Shown: positions 34,589-43,416, numbered from the stretch's first letter. The stretch is 64,000 bases of DNA from Macrococcus sp. 19Msa1099 (GCA_019357535.2 CP079955.1:1302001-1366000); one strand, 5' to 3'. Notes: generated from the sequence alone by a model not told the origin. Translations and numbers: made by a program.

Positions 34589-35077
34589 TTAGACACCTCT
34601 TTTATTTATTTCATATTCATATTCTACTAAATTCTGATTCATTTCAGTTATTGCCGGATGTATCGCTTTATCCATAATCCTCCCTGTTAAAACAAATAAC
34701 AGTTCAAATGCAGCTTCAGTTTCAAAGATACTGATCGTTATCAGTCCCTTTTCTTCAATACGATGTCCGGCATCTGCAAACACATCATTAAATATTGACG
34801 AAACACGCCTATCATATAAGCCAATTGCACTTGATAGCGTACCTATTTCAAATGCGAAGTCAAATTTATGCTGTTCTATTTTGTATCGTATGTAACAATC
34901 AATCGTCTGATTTAATGGCAACTTTAAAAAGTCTTGTTCATCTTTAAATGACATGACAACGCTTTGTATAAGTCTATCTCTTTTCTCATGTTCTCCGAGC
35001 TGTGTATATGTATCTATCAACTGCAATTGGTTTGCAAAATCATGTTTCATCTTAAAGTATATATCTCGGCGATTCAT
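34589..35077 (-). CDS. Spo0B-like protein between rpmA and obg
   Basis: 162 residues. The N-terminal helix carries KMKHDFANQLQLIDTY, matching the phospho-acceptor histidine motif of the sporulation phosphotransferase Spo0B (helical hairpin H-x(4)-NxLQ). The rest is a divergent domain with no clear ATP-binding motifs. Position between rpmA and obg is exactly that of spo0B in B. subtilis, so orthology is likely although Staphylococcaceae do not sporulate. ATG at 35077 has GAGGTGAGGAA upstream; a longer open frame to 35245 passes through two terminators and is rejected. Function is unknown here. Confidence 0.75.
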   Translation of the reverse strand: MNRRDIYFKMKHDFANQLQLIDTYTQLGEHEKRDRLIQSVVMSFKDEQDFLKLPLNQTIDCYIRYKIEQHKFDFAFEIGTLSSAIGLYDRRVSSIFNDVFADAGHRIEEKGLITISIFETEAAFELLFVLTGRIMDKAIHPAITEMNQNLVEYEYEINKRGV

Positions 35078-35149
35078 TTCCTCACCTCTTATATAGTATA
35101 ACATGGAATAACACTTTGTATACGTCAGACGAACACTATTATGTGTGAT

Positions 35150-35195
35150 AAAAAAAGGACAGCATACAAAATCATTGAGGATTTTGTACATGTCC
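35150..35195 (-). terminator. Second terminator downstream of rpmA
   Basis: Minus-strand stem GGACATGTACAAAATC / GATTTTGTATGCTGTCC (one bulge) followed by a run of seven T. Confidence 0.8.
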
Positions 35196-35211
35196 GGTAT
35201 TAAATAAAATG

Positions 35212-35242
35212 AAAAAGGACTTGAGACAACTGTCCCAAGTCC
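35212..35242 (-). terminator. First terminator downstream of rpmA
   Basis: Minus-strand stem GGACTTGgGACA / TGTCtCAAGTCC followed by TTTTTC, 11 bases after the rpmA stop codon. Confidence 0.8.
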
Positions 35243-35253
35243 CACGATTCACA

Positions 35254-35538
35254 TTATTTCGCTTCAGCGTATACTGATACTTTCTTTTTGTCGCGTCCGA
35301 AACGTTCGAATTTAACAACGCCATCAATTTTAGCGTAAAGCGTATCATCTCCACCACGACCTACGTTCTCACCAGCAAAAATTTTAGTACCGCGTTGACG
35401 GTATAAAATTGAACCACCAGTTACGAATTGACCGTCAGCACGTTTAGCACCTAAACGTTTTGATTCAGAGTCACGACCGTTACGTGTAGAACCTACCCCT
35501 TTTTTCGATGCGAAGAATTGTAAGTTTAATTTTAACAT
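35254..35538 (-). CDS. rpmA: 50S ribosomal protein L27
   Basis: 94 residues. The mature L27 begins at [15 protein letters not shown]; before it stands the Firmicute-specific pre-sequence MLKLNLQFF, which Prp removes so that the L27 N-terminus can reach the peptidyl transferase centre. Last gene of the rplU-prp-rpmA operon and followed by two terminators. Confidence 0.97.
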   Translation of the reverse strand: MLKLNLQFFASKKGVGSTRNGRDSESKRLGAKRADGQFVTGGSILYRQRGTKIFAGENVGRGGDDTLYAKIDGVVKFERFGRDKKKVSVYAEAK

Positions 35539-35548
35539 GAGTTACACC

Positions 35549-35869
35549 TCACTTATAATTTAATTTTATATACTGTCCGTATTCAGCTTCAATTGTCTGT
35601 AGCGACACGAGCATTGACTGTATGATCAGTTGCGCTTCCTTATTATTAAGGTCTACAACTCTAGCAGTAAAATAACCGCCATCATCTGCATAATCAATAT
35701 CGGGTCTTTCATCTGTCAAACCCATAACTGCATTCATACTACCAAATACAACTGCTGATGCGCCCGCACACACAAGATCCTGCCCATGAGGTGCGCTATC
35801 CGCATGGCCTTCCATAGTAAACTCAGTTACTTGTCCATCTTCATTGACCAAGACGGTAACATTAATCAT
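35549..35869 (-). CDS. prp: Ribosomal-processing cysteine protease Prp
   Basis: 106 residues. Cleaves the N-terminal extension of L27 (and phage scaffold proteins in S. aureus). Catalytic His in MEGHADSAPHG near 22 and catalytic Cys in DLVCAGASAVVFG near 34. Its ATG overlaps the rplU stop (TAATG). The adjacent rpmA carries the matching cleavable pre-sequence. Confidence 0.94.
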   Translation of the reverse strand: MINVTVLVNEDGQVTEFTMEGHADSAPHGQDLVCAGASAVVFGSMNAVMGLTDERPDIDYADDGGYFTARVVDLNNKEAQLIIQSMLVSLQTIEAEYGQYIKLNYK

Positions 35870-36177
35870 TACGCGTTAATCGCTTCAATAACTAATTTTG
35901 TGTAAGGTTGACGATGACCTTGTTTACGTTTGTAGTTTTTCTTTGGTTTGTATTTGAATACAGTGATTTTTTTACCGCGACCGTGTTTTTCAACCTTCGC
36001 TGTAACAGTAGCACCTTCAACTACAGGTGAACCAACTTTAACTGTTTCTCCACCAACCATTAATACTTGATCAAACGTGAATGTTGAACCTTCTTCTGCG
36101 TTTAATTTCTCAACCCAGATTTCTTGACCTTGCTCAACTTTTAATTGTTTTCCACCAGTTTCAATAATTGCAAACAT
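35869..36177 (-). CDS. rplU: 50S ribosomal protein L21
   Basis: 102 residues, family length. [18 protein letters not shown] at the N-terminus and the basic C-terminal loop [19 protein letters not shown] that contacts 23S rRNA. First gene of the operon behind its own promoter and L21 leader. Confidence 0.97.
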   Translation of the reverse strand: MFAIIETGGKQLKVEQGQEIWVEKLNAEEGSTFTFDQVLMVGGETVKVGSPVVEGATVTAKVEKHGRGKKITVFKYKPKKNYKRKQGHRQPYTKLVIEAINA

Positions 36178-36183
36178 ACTTGC

Positions 36184-36276
36184 ACCTCCTATTATTTATA
36201 AGTCACGCCATCTTTAGGTGGATCACTCACTTAAACCTAAAGTTGTGCGGTTGTATGTAGCTTGAAACTACTCAAC
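36184..36276 (-). promoter_or_regulatory. L21 ribosomal-protein leader (rplU autoregulation)
   Basis: About 90 untranslated bases between the promoter and the rplU ribosome binding site. The minus strand can form AACTTTAGGTTTAAGTG...CACCTAAAGATGGCG, with the paired TTTAGGT/ACCTAAA, close to the coding start. Position and this hairpin match the L21 leader described in Firmicutes. Assigned by position and partial memory, no covariance search. Confidence 0.65.
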
Positions 36277-36282
36277 TTCAAT

Positions 36283-36311
36283 ATGATATCATCAGAATTG
36301 TAAATAGTCAA
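36283..36311 (-). promoter_or_regulatory. Promoter of rplU-prp-rpmA
   Basis: Minus-strand -35 TTGACT (36306-36311), 17-base spacer, -10 TATCAT (36283-36288), just after the mreD stop codon. Confidence 0.7.
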
Positions 36312-36313
36312 TT

Positions 36314-36817
36314 TTAAATTGTATATTTATCTAATATTTTAAGAAGTATCGGAAACACAATGATAATAAACAGGAAATTAATAAGTAATGTCGGAATTAA
36401 ATGCGTGAAAACAAATCCAAAACCACCTGTTGTGGCCAGCCCAAGTACCTTAACTGTTATAAACTTAAAGCTTTCGAATAACAATACAAATAACAGCAAT
36501 AAAGCAATCATCATCTTTAAGTCTTTATAAAAAACTTTAAAGAGCTGGTCCATCAGCAACACTGCAATAATAAATCCAAATGTATAGAGCCCGTATATAT
36601 TGCCAATGTAAATGTCACATAGAATACCAAATAAAATGGCTAAGATCAGTGCAATTTTCGGATTCTTATATACCGTTAGTATCAGCAAGTATATTAATAC
36701 GAGGTGGGGTATAAAGTAGAGCTCATATCCAAAGAAGTTTATAGGCATAAATGTCGTTATTAAATTATTTATAAGTAACAGCAACAATGCGATAGCAGGA
36801 AAAATAATGATTTGCAT
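36314..36817 (-). CDS. mreD: Rod shape-determining protein MreD
   Basis: 167 residues, nearly all hydrophobic, with about five membrane helices (IIIFPAIALLLLLINNLI, PHLVLIYLLILTVY, ILAILFGILCDIYIGNIYG, MMIALLLLFVLLFES, LLINFLFIIIVFPILL). Partner of MreC in peripheral wall synthesis. The start overlaps the mreC stop (TAATG). No mreB is seen in the window, as in cocci. Confidence 0.9.
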   Translation of the reverse strand: MQIIIFPAIALLLLLINNLITTFMPINFFGYELYFIPHLVLIYLLILTVYKNPKIALILAILFGILCDIYIGNIYGLYTFGFIIAVLLMDQLFKVFYKDLKMMIALLLLFVLLFESFKFITVKVLGLATTGGFGFVFTHLIPTLLINFLFIIIVFPILLKILDKYTI

Positions 36818-37680
36818 TATTCTCCACTTCCTTCAAGCGTAACAGCTTTGGGACTTTTCTTCGCGATATATACTTGGGAAAGACCTTTTAAATCTGCAGA
36901 AGTTTCAACATACGCAATCTGGCTAAGACCATACTCATCATTTTCTACTTTTTTAACTTTCCCTATAAGAATTCCTTTAGGAAACTGACCTCCAAGTCCA
37001 CTTGTCACAACTCTCGTTCCAACTTTAACTTTAACGTTATTATCAATGTCAGAAATTACCAGCAAGTTCTTCTTATCATCAAAATGGTCTACCATACCGA
37101 AGATTTCTTCATCACCCTGCTGAAGCGTGACACTAATTTTACTTGCTTTAACATTTGAAGTAATCATTTCCACTTGTGATGAGTAGCTATTTACTTTCTT
37201 TAGTCGACCGACCAATCCTTCAGTCGTAATTACAGCCATATTCTCTTTGAAACCGGAAGATTTCCCTTTATTAATGATCATCGTATTCATCCACTGATCA
37301 TGATTTCTACTGATGACAGTTGAAATTTCAGGCTCATAGATGGAAATACTTTCTGTCTTTAAGGCATGACGTAATTCTTGGTTCTCTTTATCAAGCCTAT
37401 AGTTATCAGCTTCCACCTGCTCAAACCCCTTTATCTTTTGTTTGAGCTTCTTATTTTCTTCATTAGCATCCCACATATGTATTACATTGCTGAAGTTCGA
37501 TGTTACAAACATAGCAGGATAGGATACAATACGCTGACCAGCTGCAACGGTATCTCCAGCAAATGCTTCTGCTGTAGAAGTTGCGCGCTCTTTTAAAGAT
37601 ACACCGACGAATACGATAAAGACAATCAGCCCGAATAAAATAAAGACCAGTTTATTTCTTTTGTAGAAATTAGGCAACAT
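36817..37680 (-). CDS. mreC: Cell shape protein MreC
   Basis: 287 residues: N-terminal membrane anchor (LVFILFGLIVFIVFVGVSL, about 9-27), a coiled coil at about 65-100 (ANEENKKLKQKIKGFEQVEADN), and a beta domain with the MreC motifs TTEGLVGRLKKV and VVTSGLGGQFPKGILIGKV. ATG at 37680 was chosen since GAGGTG directly precedes it; the GTG two codons upstream is part of that site. Confidence 0.94.
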   Translation of the reverse strand: MLPNFYKRNKLVFILFGLIVFIVFVGVSLKERATSTAEAFAGDTVAAGQRIVSYPAMFVTSNFSNVIHMWDANEENKKLKQKIKGFEQVEADNYRLDKENQELRHALKTESISIYEPEISTVISRNHDQWMNTMIINKGKSSGFKENMAVITTEGLVGRLKKVNSYSSQVEMITSNVKASKISVTLQQGDEEIFGMVDHFDDKKNLLVISDIDNNVKVKVGTRVVTSGLGGQFPKGILIGKVKKVENDEYGLSQIAYVETSADLKGLSQVYIAKKSPKAVTLEGSGE

Positions 37681-37709
37681 TAACACCTCATTATAGAATA
37701 TTCAATATA

Positions 37710-38849
37710 TTATAAGATACCATATTTAAGCTTTAATCTGATTATTTTTTCATTATTTTCATCAATTATTTTTTTATCTATATTGCCGTTTTCAACATTC
37801 GATTTAACATATTGAATCAGTGTATCAACATCTACAGCATCACTTCCGATGAGCATGATTGTCTCACCTGACTGAAGCCCACGAACAACTGCCTCATTCA
37901 AAGAATAGCGATTACTGATTGCACCCATATTTAGATCATCTGAAATGATAACGCCTTTATACCCGAGCCTTTTCTTTAATATATTTGTCACAATTTCTTT
38001 ACTGATAGATGCCGGGTAGTTACTATCGATGCTCGGAAATGAAATATGGCTGACCATTATCATATCGATTCCATCATCAATATGTCGTTTAAATGGAAGC
38101 AGTTCGAACTTCATAAGCTCATCAAGTGATTTATTGCTCACAGGTAGTGTCACGTGACTATCTGCAACCGTATCTCCATGCCCTGGAAAGTGTTTGCCAC
38201 TCGTAATGATTCCGCTATCGTTTATGCCTCGACGAAACGAACGACTCATGTCCGACACTGTATTTGCATCGTGACCAAAACTTCTGTCTCCAATTACTTT
38301 ATTCACTGGATTGCTCCAAATATCCAGTACAGGTGCAAAGTCCAGATTAAATCCCATACGTTTCACATTTTCTCCAATATATCTCCCCTGCTGATATGCA
38401 TACTGTTTATCATGCGATAAACCTATTGTGTAGGCGGATTCAATATTTTTTATAGAAGCTGGCAATCGATTCACTCTGCCGCCTTCTTGATCTATTCCGA
38501 TAAACATCGGTATGTCAGTGGCATTGTGAAAGATATCCCGATTCAGTTGCGTTACTTGAGATTCATTCACTATATTTCTCTTAAACAAAATAACACCACC
38601 AATTTTGCGAGCAGAGTATCTTTTTAAGGCTGCATTATAATCCGTACCGTTAAAGCCCAGCACGAGCTGTTGCGCTATCTTTTCTTCAAGTGTCATTGAA
38701 CTTGCGTAATAAGTGGTCAGATCAACATGTGATAACTTCTGTATTTCAACGATAGGATGTTGTACTTTAGCTATTTTATGATTATTGCATGCAGTTAATA
38801 TTAAAAAGACAGGAATAAGTAGAATTAAAATAAAGTGATTGTGTTTCAT
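37710..38849 (-). CDS. Glycoside hydrolase family 3 lipoprotein, NagZ-like
   Basis: 379 residues. Lipoprotein signal peptide with lipobox ILTACNN (Cys near 21), so exported and anchored to the membrane. GH3 N-acetylhexosaminidase motifs: IDQEGGRVNRLP near 120, KHFPGHGDTVADSHVTLP near 218 with the His/Asp acid-base dyad, and nucleophile Asp in GVIISDDLNMGAI near 302. Similar Bacillus enzymes cleave N-acetylglucosamine from muropeptides. Lies next to mreCD and upstream of no other wall gene; not part of the S. aureus backbone as I remember it. Confidence 0.88.
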   Translation of the reverse strand: MKHNHFILILLIPVFLILTACNNHKIAKVQHPIVEIQKLSHVDLTTYYASSMTLEEKIAQQLVLGFNGTDYNAALKRYSARKIGGVILFKRNIVNESQVTQLNRDIFHNATDIPMFIGIDQEGGRVNRLPASIKNIESAYTIGLSHDKQYAYQQGRYIGENVKRMGFNLDFAPVLDIWSNPVNKVIGDRSFGHDANTVSDMSRSFRRGINDSGIITSGKHFPGHGDTVADSHVTLPVSNKSLDELMKFELLPFKRHIDDGIDMIMVSHISFPSIDSNYPASISKEIVTNILKKRLGYKGVIISDDLNMGAISNRYSLNEAVVRGLQSGETIMLIGSDAVDVDTLIQYVKSNVENGNIDKKIIDENNEKIIRLKLKYGIL

Positions 38850-38917
38850 ATATTCTCCTAGTTCATAGTGTGGGACTTATGAATGATAACATTCTAAGTT
38901 ATATTTCAAGTTGTTTA

Positions 38918-38971
38918 TAAAAAAACAAGAACTATACAGAAAATAACATACATTTTCTATGCATAGTTCAA
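38918..38971 (-). terminator. Terminator after the small anchored protein gene
   Basis: Minus-strand stem GAACTATGCATAGAAAAT / ATTTTCTGTATAGTTC with a seven-base loop, followed by TTGTTTTTTT. Separates this unit from the NagZ-like gene. Confidence 0.8.
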
Positions 38972-39000
38972 GTTATATTATTGGTGTATTTATCATACCA

Positions 39001-39411
39001 TTAATAGGCTGAAATATCCTTTAATTCAATTCTTTGACTGCGTTTTGTTAATGCTTGATCCAGCGCATACTCATCAGCATAAACTTGTACTTGCTGTTCC
39101 CCAAATCGATAGAGAATATAATCATTACCACGCTTACCAGCCAGATATTCATCGTTATATCCCATTAAACTTAAACCTGAAACTGCCATAAACTCCTGCT
39201 TGTCCATGAAATTAAATGCATTTTTAACTTGAGATAAAGGAATATTTCTAAATAATGCATTATCTTCGAGGTTGTATGTGACTGCTTCTCTTTCATTCTC
39301 TGGTTGATTCGGATTATTTGCAAACGGATTGAGCTGTATAATTAAATATATCATGATACATACAGTCACAATCAGTGTTAATTTTATTATTGCTTTCAAA
39401 AACTTAAACAT
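39001..39411 (-). CDS. Small membrane-anchored protein, possibly DUF4930 family
   Basis: 136 residues with one N-terminal membrane segment (AIIKLTLIVTVCIMIYLII, about 7-25) and an extracytoplasmic domain containing LFRNIPLSQVKNAFNFMDKQ and GRKRGNDYILYRFGEQQVQVYADE-like stretches. Resembles a staphylococcal family I recall as DUF4930; no function is known to me. No catalytic motif seen. Overlaps none of its neighbours; nine bases behind the GNAT gene. Confidence 0.7.
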   Translation of the reverse strand: MFKFLKAIIKLTLIVTVCIMIYLIIQLNPFANNPNQPENEREAVTYNLEDNALFRNIPLSQVKNAFNFMDKQEFMAVSGLSLMGYNDEYLAGKRGNDYILYRFGEQQVQVYADEYALDQALTKRSQRIELKDISAY

Positions 39412-39420
39412 TCGGACCCC

Positions 39421-39942
39421 CTACCTTCTTACATAACTATAATGTAAAACAGGGATAGCTTCATCCGTCTTAAGATGGAAATCACGGGACATTACGTAAA
39501 ATTTCGTGAGTACTCCATCTTCAATCATCGATATTTCCTTATTAAATTCAAATCCAATGCGATGGTATAAATAGATCGCTCTCGTGTTAAATGATGCAAC
39601 AGTGAGTCTGAAATGACAGACATCTTGATACGCATGATAAAAGTGCATGATCATCTTAATAAAGGACCTGCCATACCCTTGACCGATAAATTTTGGATTC
39701 AGCGCGAAACCAAAGTCTATCTCATACAAATTTGTCGACATAAAATCGACTTGGGCGCTATCACCGTCACAAAAAAAACCAAATATATCATCATCCTTAT
39801 ATACAACATAATAATGTCCATGCAAAAATTCCTGAATAGCGCTTTGTTCGCCATTCAGGTTATAGTGTGCATATGCCTCTCCAAAATTCCATAGACTGAT
39901 TGCCTGTGCACTGTCTTCATCCATATCCCTAATAATAAGCAT
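39421..39942 (-). CDS. GNAT family N-acetyltransferase
   Basis: 173 residues. Acetyl-CoA binding motif A NPKFIGQGYGRSFIKMIMHF near 87-106 (Q/R-x-x-G-x-G/A) and motif B NTRAIYLYHRIGFE near 128. Substrate unknown; could be a protein N-terminal or small-molecule acetyltransferase. ATG at 39942 chosen (MLIIRDMDEDSAQ); GGTAGG lies about ten bases upstream inside the end of the exporter gene. The longer frame to 39999 overlaps that gene and has no ribosome site. Confidence 0.82.
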   Translation of the reverse strand: MLIIRDMDEDSAQAISLWNFGEAYAHYNLNGEQSAIQEFLHGHYYVVYKDDDIFGFFCDGDSAQVDFMSTNLYEIDFGFALNPKFIGQGYGRSFIKMIMHFYHAYQDVCHFRLTVASFNTRAIYLYHRIGFEFNKEISMIEDGVLTKFYVMSRDFHLKTDEAIPVLHYSYVRR

Positions 39943-39946
39943 CTCA

Positions 39947-41680
39947 TTACCTACCTGACTGTAATGCATACATTTTAGCATATTGACCTCGAAGTGCAAT
40001 TAATTCTTCATGTGTGCCATGCTCAATAATCTCACCCTTATCCAGCACGATAATCTGATCTGCATTCTTAATTGTAGACAGTCGATGTGCGATAACAAAT
40101 GTTGTACGTCCACTCTTTAATACATCCATCGCCTGCTGAATCATCGCTTCAGTTTCTGAATCTATGCTAGCTGTTGCTTCATCGAGAATCAGTATTTTTG
40201 GATCAAATGCAAGTGCACGTGCAAATGAAATTAACTGACGCTGTCCGCTCGATAAAGTGGCACCACGTTCTACAACTTCAGTATCAATCCCTGCCTCAAG
40301 CGACTGCAGTACGCGGTGACCGCCTACGCGCATTAAGGCATGCTCTGCAGTTTGGCGTGATATACTTTCATCACCTAAAGTAATGTTGCTTAGAATTGTA
40401 CCTGTATATAAGTATGGATCCTGTAAGACGATACCCATACGACTTCTCATAGAAGCTTTTGTCACCGACTTCGTATCTACTCCATCGATTAGAATCTGCC
40501 CTTTTGTTGGGTCATAGAACCTAAAGAGCAGATTCATAATGGAGCTTTTACCAGAACCTGTATGACCGACTAAACCAACTGTCTCTCCAGGTGCTGCCTG
40601 GATATTAATATTTTTAAGGACAAGTTCATCTTTTTTATAGCCAAACGATACATCTTGAAACTTCACTTCTCCACGTGTTATCACCAGTTCGTCCTGCTCA
40701 ATGATTTCTGGCGTTTCATCCATCATTTCAAACACACGATTGCTTGATACACGTGCTTGTTCCAATACGCTTAGCTGATTAACGATATTGAACATTGGAT
40801 TAAATAATCGCGTCAAATAATCTACAAGAATATACATCATTCCTGCTGTTAATGTCGCTTCATTCGATAAGAATGACTGACCAAATATATAGATCATGAT
40901 TAAAAACACCGCAGAACGTATAATTCCCATCAAATTATGACTTGTTAATGAATCTAGCTTAATAATTCGTTCATAGTTCTTTAAATACTCTTTATTCAGC
41001 TCTTCGTATTCCTGCTGTATCTTCGCTTCTTGATTGAAAGCCTGAATAATCGCCATCCCATTGATCGATTCATTCAGCATCGCATTCATATCACTGTTTC
41101 GTTCACGAACGATATGATTATATTTATCGGAAACCTTACGATAGATCAACAGCCAGAAAAACAATAATGGTACAACAATCAATGCCAGCAGTCCTACTTT
41201 TGCATTAAAATAGAATATGACAATAATAATCCCTAAGATATTTGCAAAACCTGCGATATATGTCGGAAGCATCACTGTGAAAAGTTCAAGAATCGTCTGA
41301 GTATCATTCGTAATTCTTGCAACAACTTTTCCAGCAGGCAAGTTATCAAAGTATTTTATCGGTAATTTCTGAATATGTTCAAACAAGTTTGTTCGTAGAT
41401 GCTTTATAACATTCGAACCCGCTGTCTGAAAGGCAATTGTCTGATAATAACTCATAATTGCATAGATTAAAGCAATAAGGAAATATAATCCAAGCAGCTG
41501 AAATATAGGCTGCATATTGATTATTTCACCGGCATCTTTGATATGATGATCGATAATATACATTCCTATTATCGGACCTGATAATTCAGTAACGACTGCA
41601 AAGAAAAGAATGATAAAACCTGCGATAAATAATTTCTTTTCTTTTACTGCTTCATGATAGAGACGTTTCGTCGTACTCAT
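39947..41680 (-). CDS. Multidrug-type ABC exporter half-transporter, BmrD (YheH)-like
   Basis: 577 residues: six-helix membrane domain (about 15-310) fused to an ATPase domain. Walker A VGLVGHTGSGKSS near 367, Q-loop VLQDPYLYTG, signature LSSGQRQLISFARAL near 475, Walker B ILILDEATASID with catalytic Glu intact near 498, and H-loop VIAHRLST. It overlaps the first half-transporter by four bases. Because its partner has a degenerate Walker B, the pair most likely forms an asymmetric heterodimer like BmrCD of B. subtilis. Confidence 0.88.
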   Translation of the reverse strand: MSTTKRLYHEAVKEKKLFIAGFIILFFAVVTELSGPIIGMYIIDHHIKDAGEIINMQPIFQLLGLYFLIALIYAIMSYYQTIAFQTAGSNVIKHLRTNLFEHIQKLPIKYFDNLPAGKVVARITNDTQTILELFTVMLPTYIAGFANILGIIIVIFYFNAKVGLLALIVVPLLFFWLLIYRKVSDKYNHIVRERNSDMNAMLNESINGMAIIQAFNQEAKIQQEYEELNKEYLKNYERIIKLDSLTSHNLMGIIRSAVFLIMIYIFGQSFLSNEATLTAGMMYILVDYLTRLFNPMFNIVNQLSVLEQARVSSNRVFEMMDETPEIIEQDELVITRGEVKFQDVSFGYKKDELVLKNINIQAAPGETVGLVGHTGSGKSSIMNLLFRFYDPTKGQILIDGVDTKSVTKASMRSRMGIVLQDPYLYTGTILSNITLGDESISRQTAEHALMRVGGHRVLQSLEAGIDTEVVERGATLSSGQRQLISFARALAFDPKILILDEATASIDSETEAMIQQAMDVLKSGRTTFVIAHRLSTIKNADQIIVLDKGEIIEHGTHEELIALRGQYAKMYALQSGR

Positions 41681-43416
41681 GACGACTCACCTCCTAGTTG
41701 TTGTCGATTAAACTGTTCTTTATACCATCCATCCTGTGCAATTAGTTCATCATGTGTACCTTCTTGTACAATGATTCCTTCAGAGAGCACGACAATATGA
41801 TCGGCATGCTGTACAGCAGAAAGTCTATGCGTGGAAATAATGGTTGTCTTGCCTTTACGTGAAGATTCTATATTCTCGATAATCGCTGTTTCCGTCTTTG
41901 CATCTACGGCACTTAAAGAATCATCAAGTATAAGAATATCTGGGTTTTTAATCATCGCACGCGCAATCGAGATACGCTGTTTTTGACCTCCAGATATCGC
42001 TATCCCTTTTTCTCCTACCAATGTATCCAGACCAGATGGCAGTCTTTTGATATCTTCATCAAAGTTTGCAAGGCGTATAGCTTCAGCGATCTCTTCCTCG
42101 GTCGCATCGTCTTTACCAAACTTAATATTTTCTCGAATTGTCCTTGAGAATAAGATATTTTCCTGGGATACGTAACCAATTTTATCTCTTACTTCTTTTT
42201 TTGTTAGTCGATCCAGAGCAACATTTCCTAAAGTTATCTCACCTCGTCCAAGTGGATATTCTTTTAGTATCTGCTTAATTAATGTCGTCTTTCCGCTTCC
42301 AGTCGGACCAACAATCCCTAAAGTATCTCCCGAGTCCAGGTGGATCGAAACATTCGATAGATTGACTGTTTCGCTCGATGGATATTGGAACGTCACAGCT
42401 TCAAATGCAACATTATGGTCGTCAGGTACAACGTGGTCAATCGGTTCCAGTAAGGCATCCTGAGCATCTAGCGTTTCCATTACACGATCCAATGATGCAT
42501 TGCCACGCTGCATAATATTAAAGAGCATGCCGATTGCAAACATTGGCCATACAAGCATATTCAAATAGACGTTAAATGATATTAATGCACCGACCGTAAT
42601 TTCACCTTGATTGACCAGAAAGCTTCCATACCCTAGCGCAATCATAAAACTTAAAGCCGTAATAATAATAGTTAGAGGCTTGAATAACGCATCAAGTTTC
42701 TCTACGTGGATAAATTTATTTACTACATCTGTGGTCATATGACGGAAACGTTCGTTTAAATTTTCTTCCTGAGCAAATGCTTTCGATACCCTAACTCCTT
42801 CTATAGACTCAAGTACACTGTCATTCATTTCACCGAATGCATCTTGACTCACTGTATAGCGTTCATGAATCATCTTACCGAGTTTCTGCTCGATTATCGC
42901 TAAAAATGGAAGCGGTAATAATGCAGCTAACGTTAATTTCCAGGATACAAGGACTGCCATTGTTGCAATAATTGTAATCATGTAAGTCGTACTATCGACT
43001 AATGTCAATATTCCGAAACCAACAGTCATACGAATTGCACTTAAGTCATTTGTCGCTTTGGCCATCAAGTCTCCTGTTCTGTTTTTCTCATAGAATCCCG
43101 GACTCATCGTCAGAAACTTTGCCATCAACTTTCTGCGCATCATACTCTCAAGCAGTTGAGATCCATTAAAGAGTAGATAACGCCATAAGAAATTGATGAT
43201 ATAACTAAGGATAATCGTAATTAGGAAGACAAGCATTATCCAGTTAAACTTTGATGCGTTCAACGTCTTCAAGTTAACTGCATCTATCGTCTGACCAATT
43301 AACCATGGTGGAATGACTTCAATTACATTTGCTATTAACAAAACGATGATCGCAATAATATAACGTTTCTTCTCCTGTTTAAAAAACCAGCTTAACTTAC
43401 TTAAAACATCAAACAT
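41677..43416 (-). CDS. Multidrug-type ABC exporter half-transporter, BmrC (YheI)-like
   Basis: 579 residues with six membrane helices and an ATPase domain. Walker [13 protein letters not shown] near 370, signature ISGGQKQRISIARAM near 478 (canonical), Walker B ILILDDSLSAVDAKTE in which Asp replaces the catalytic Glu, and switch ISTHRLSA. The Glu-to-Asp change marks the degenerate subunit of a heterodimeric exporter. The ATG at 43416 has AAAGGAG upstream. Expression probably depends on the leader ORF and terminator at 43441-43587. Confidence 0.88.
   Translation of the reverse strand: MFDVLSKLSWFFKQEKKRYIIAIIVLLIANVIEVIPPWLIGQTIDAVNLKTLNASKFNWIMLVFLITIILSYIINFLWRYLLFNGSQLLESMMRRKLMAKFLTMSPGFYEKNRTGDLMAKATNDLSAIRMTVGFGILTLVDSTTYMITIIATMAVLVSWKLTLAALLPLPFLAIIEQKLGKMIHERYTVSQDAFGEMNDSVLESIEGVRVSKAFAQEENLNERFRHMTTDVVNKFIHVEKLDALFKPLTIIITALSFMIALGYGSFLVNQGEITVGALISFNVYLNMLVWPMFAIGMLFNIMQRGNASLDRVMETLDAQDALLEPIDHVVPDDHNVAFEAVTFQYPSSETVNLSNVSIHLDSGDTLGIVGPTGSGKTTLIKQILKEYPLGRGEITLGNVALDRLTKKEVRDKIGYVSQENILFSRTIRENIKFGKDDATEEEIAEAIRLANFDEDIKRLPSGLDTLVGEKGIAISGGQKQRISIARAMIKNPDILILDDSLSAVDAKTETAIIENIESSRKGKTTIISTHRLSAVQHADHIVVLSEGIIVQEGTHDELIAQDGWYKEQFNRQQLGGESS

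Noticed and set aside
35078-35245. N-terminal extension of the Spo0B-like protein
   Set aside because: The frame crosses two intrinsic terminators; the ATG at 35077 has a strong GAGGTGAGGAA site.
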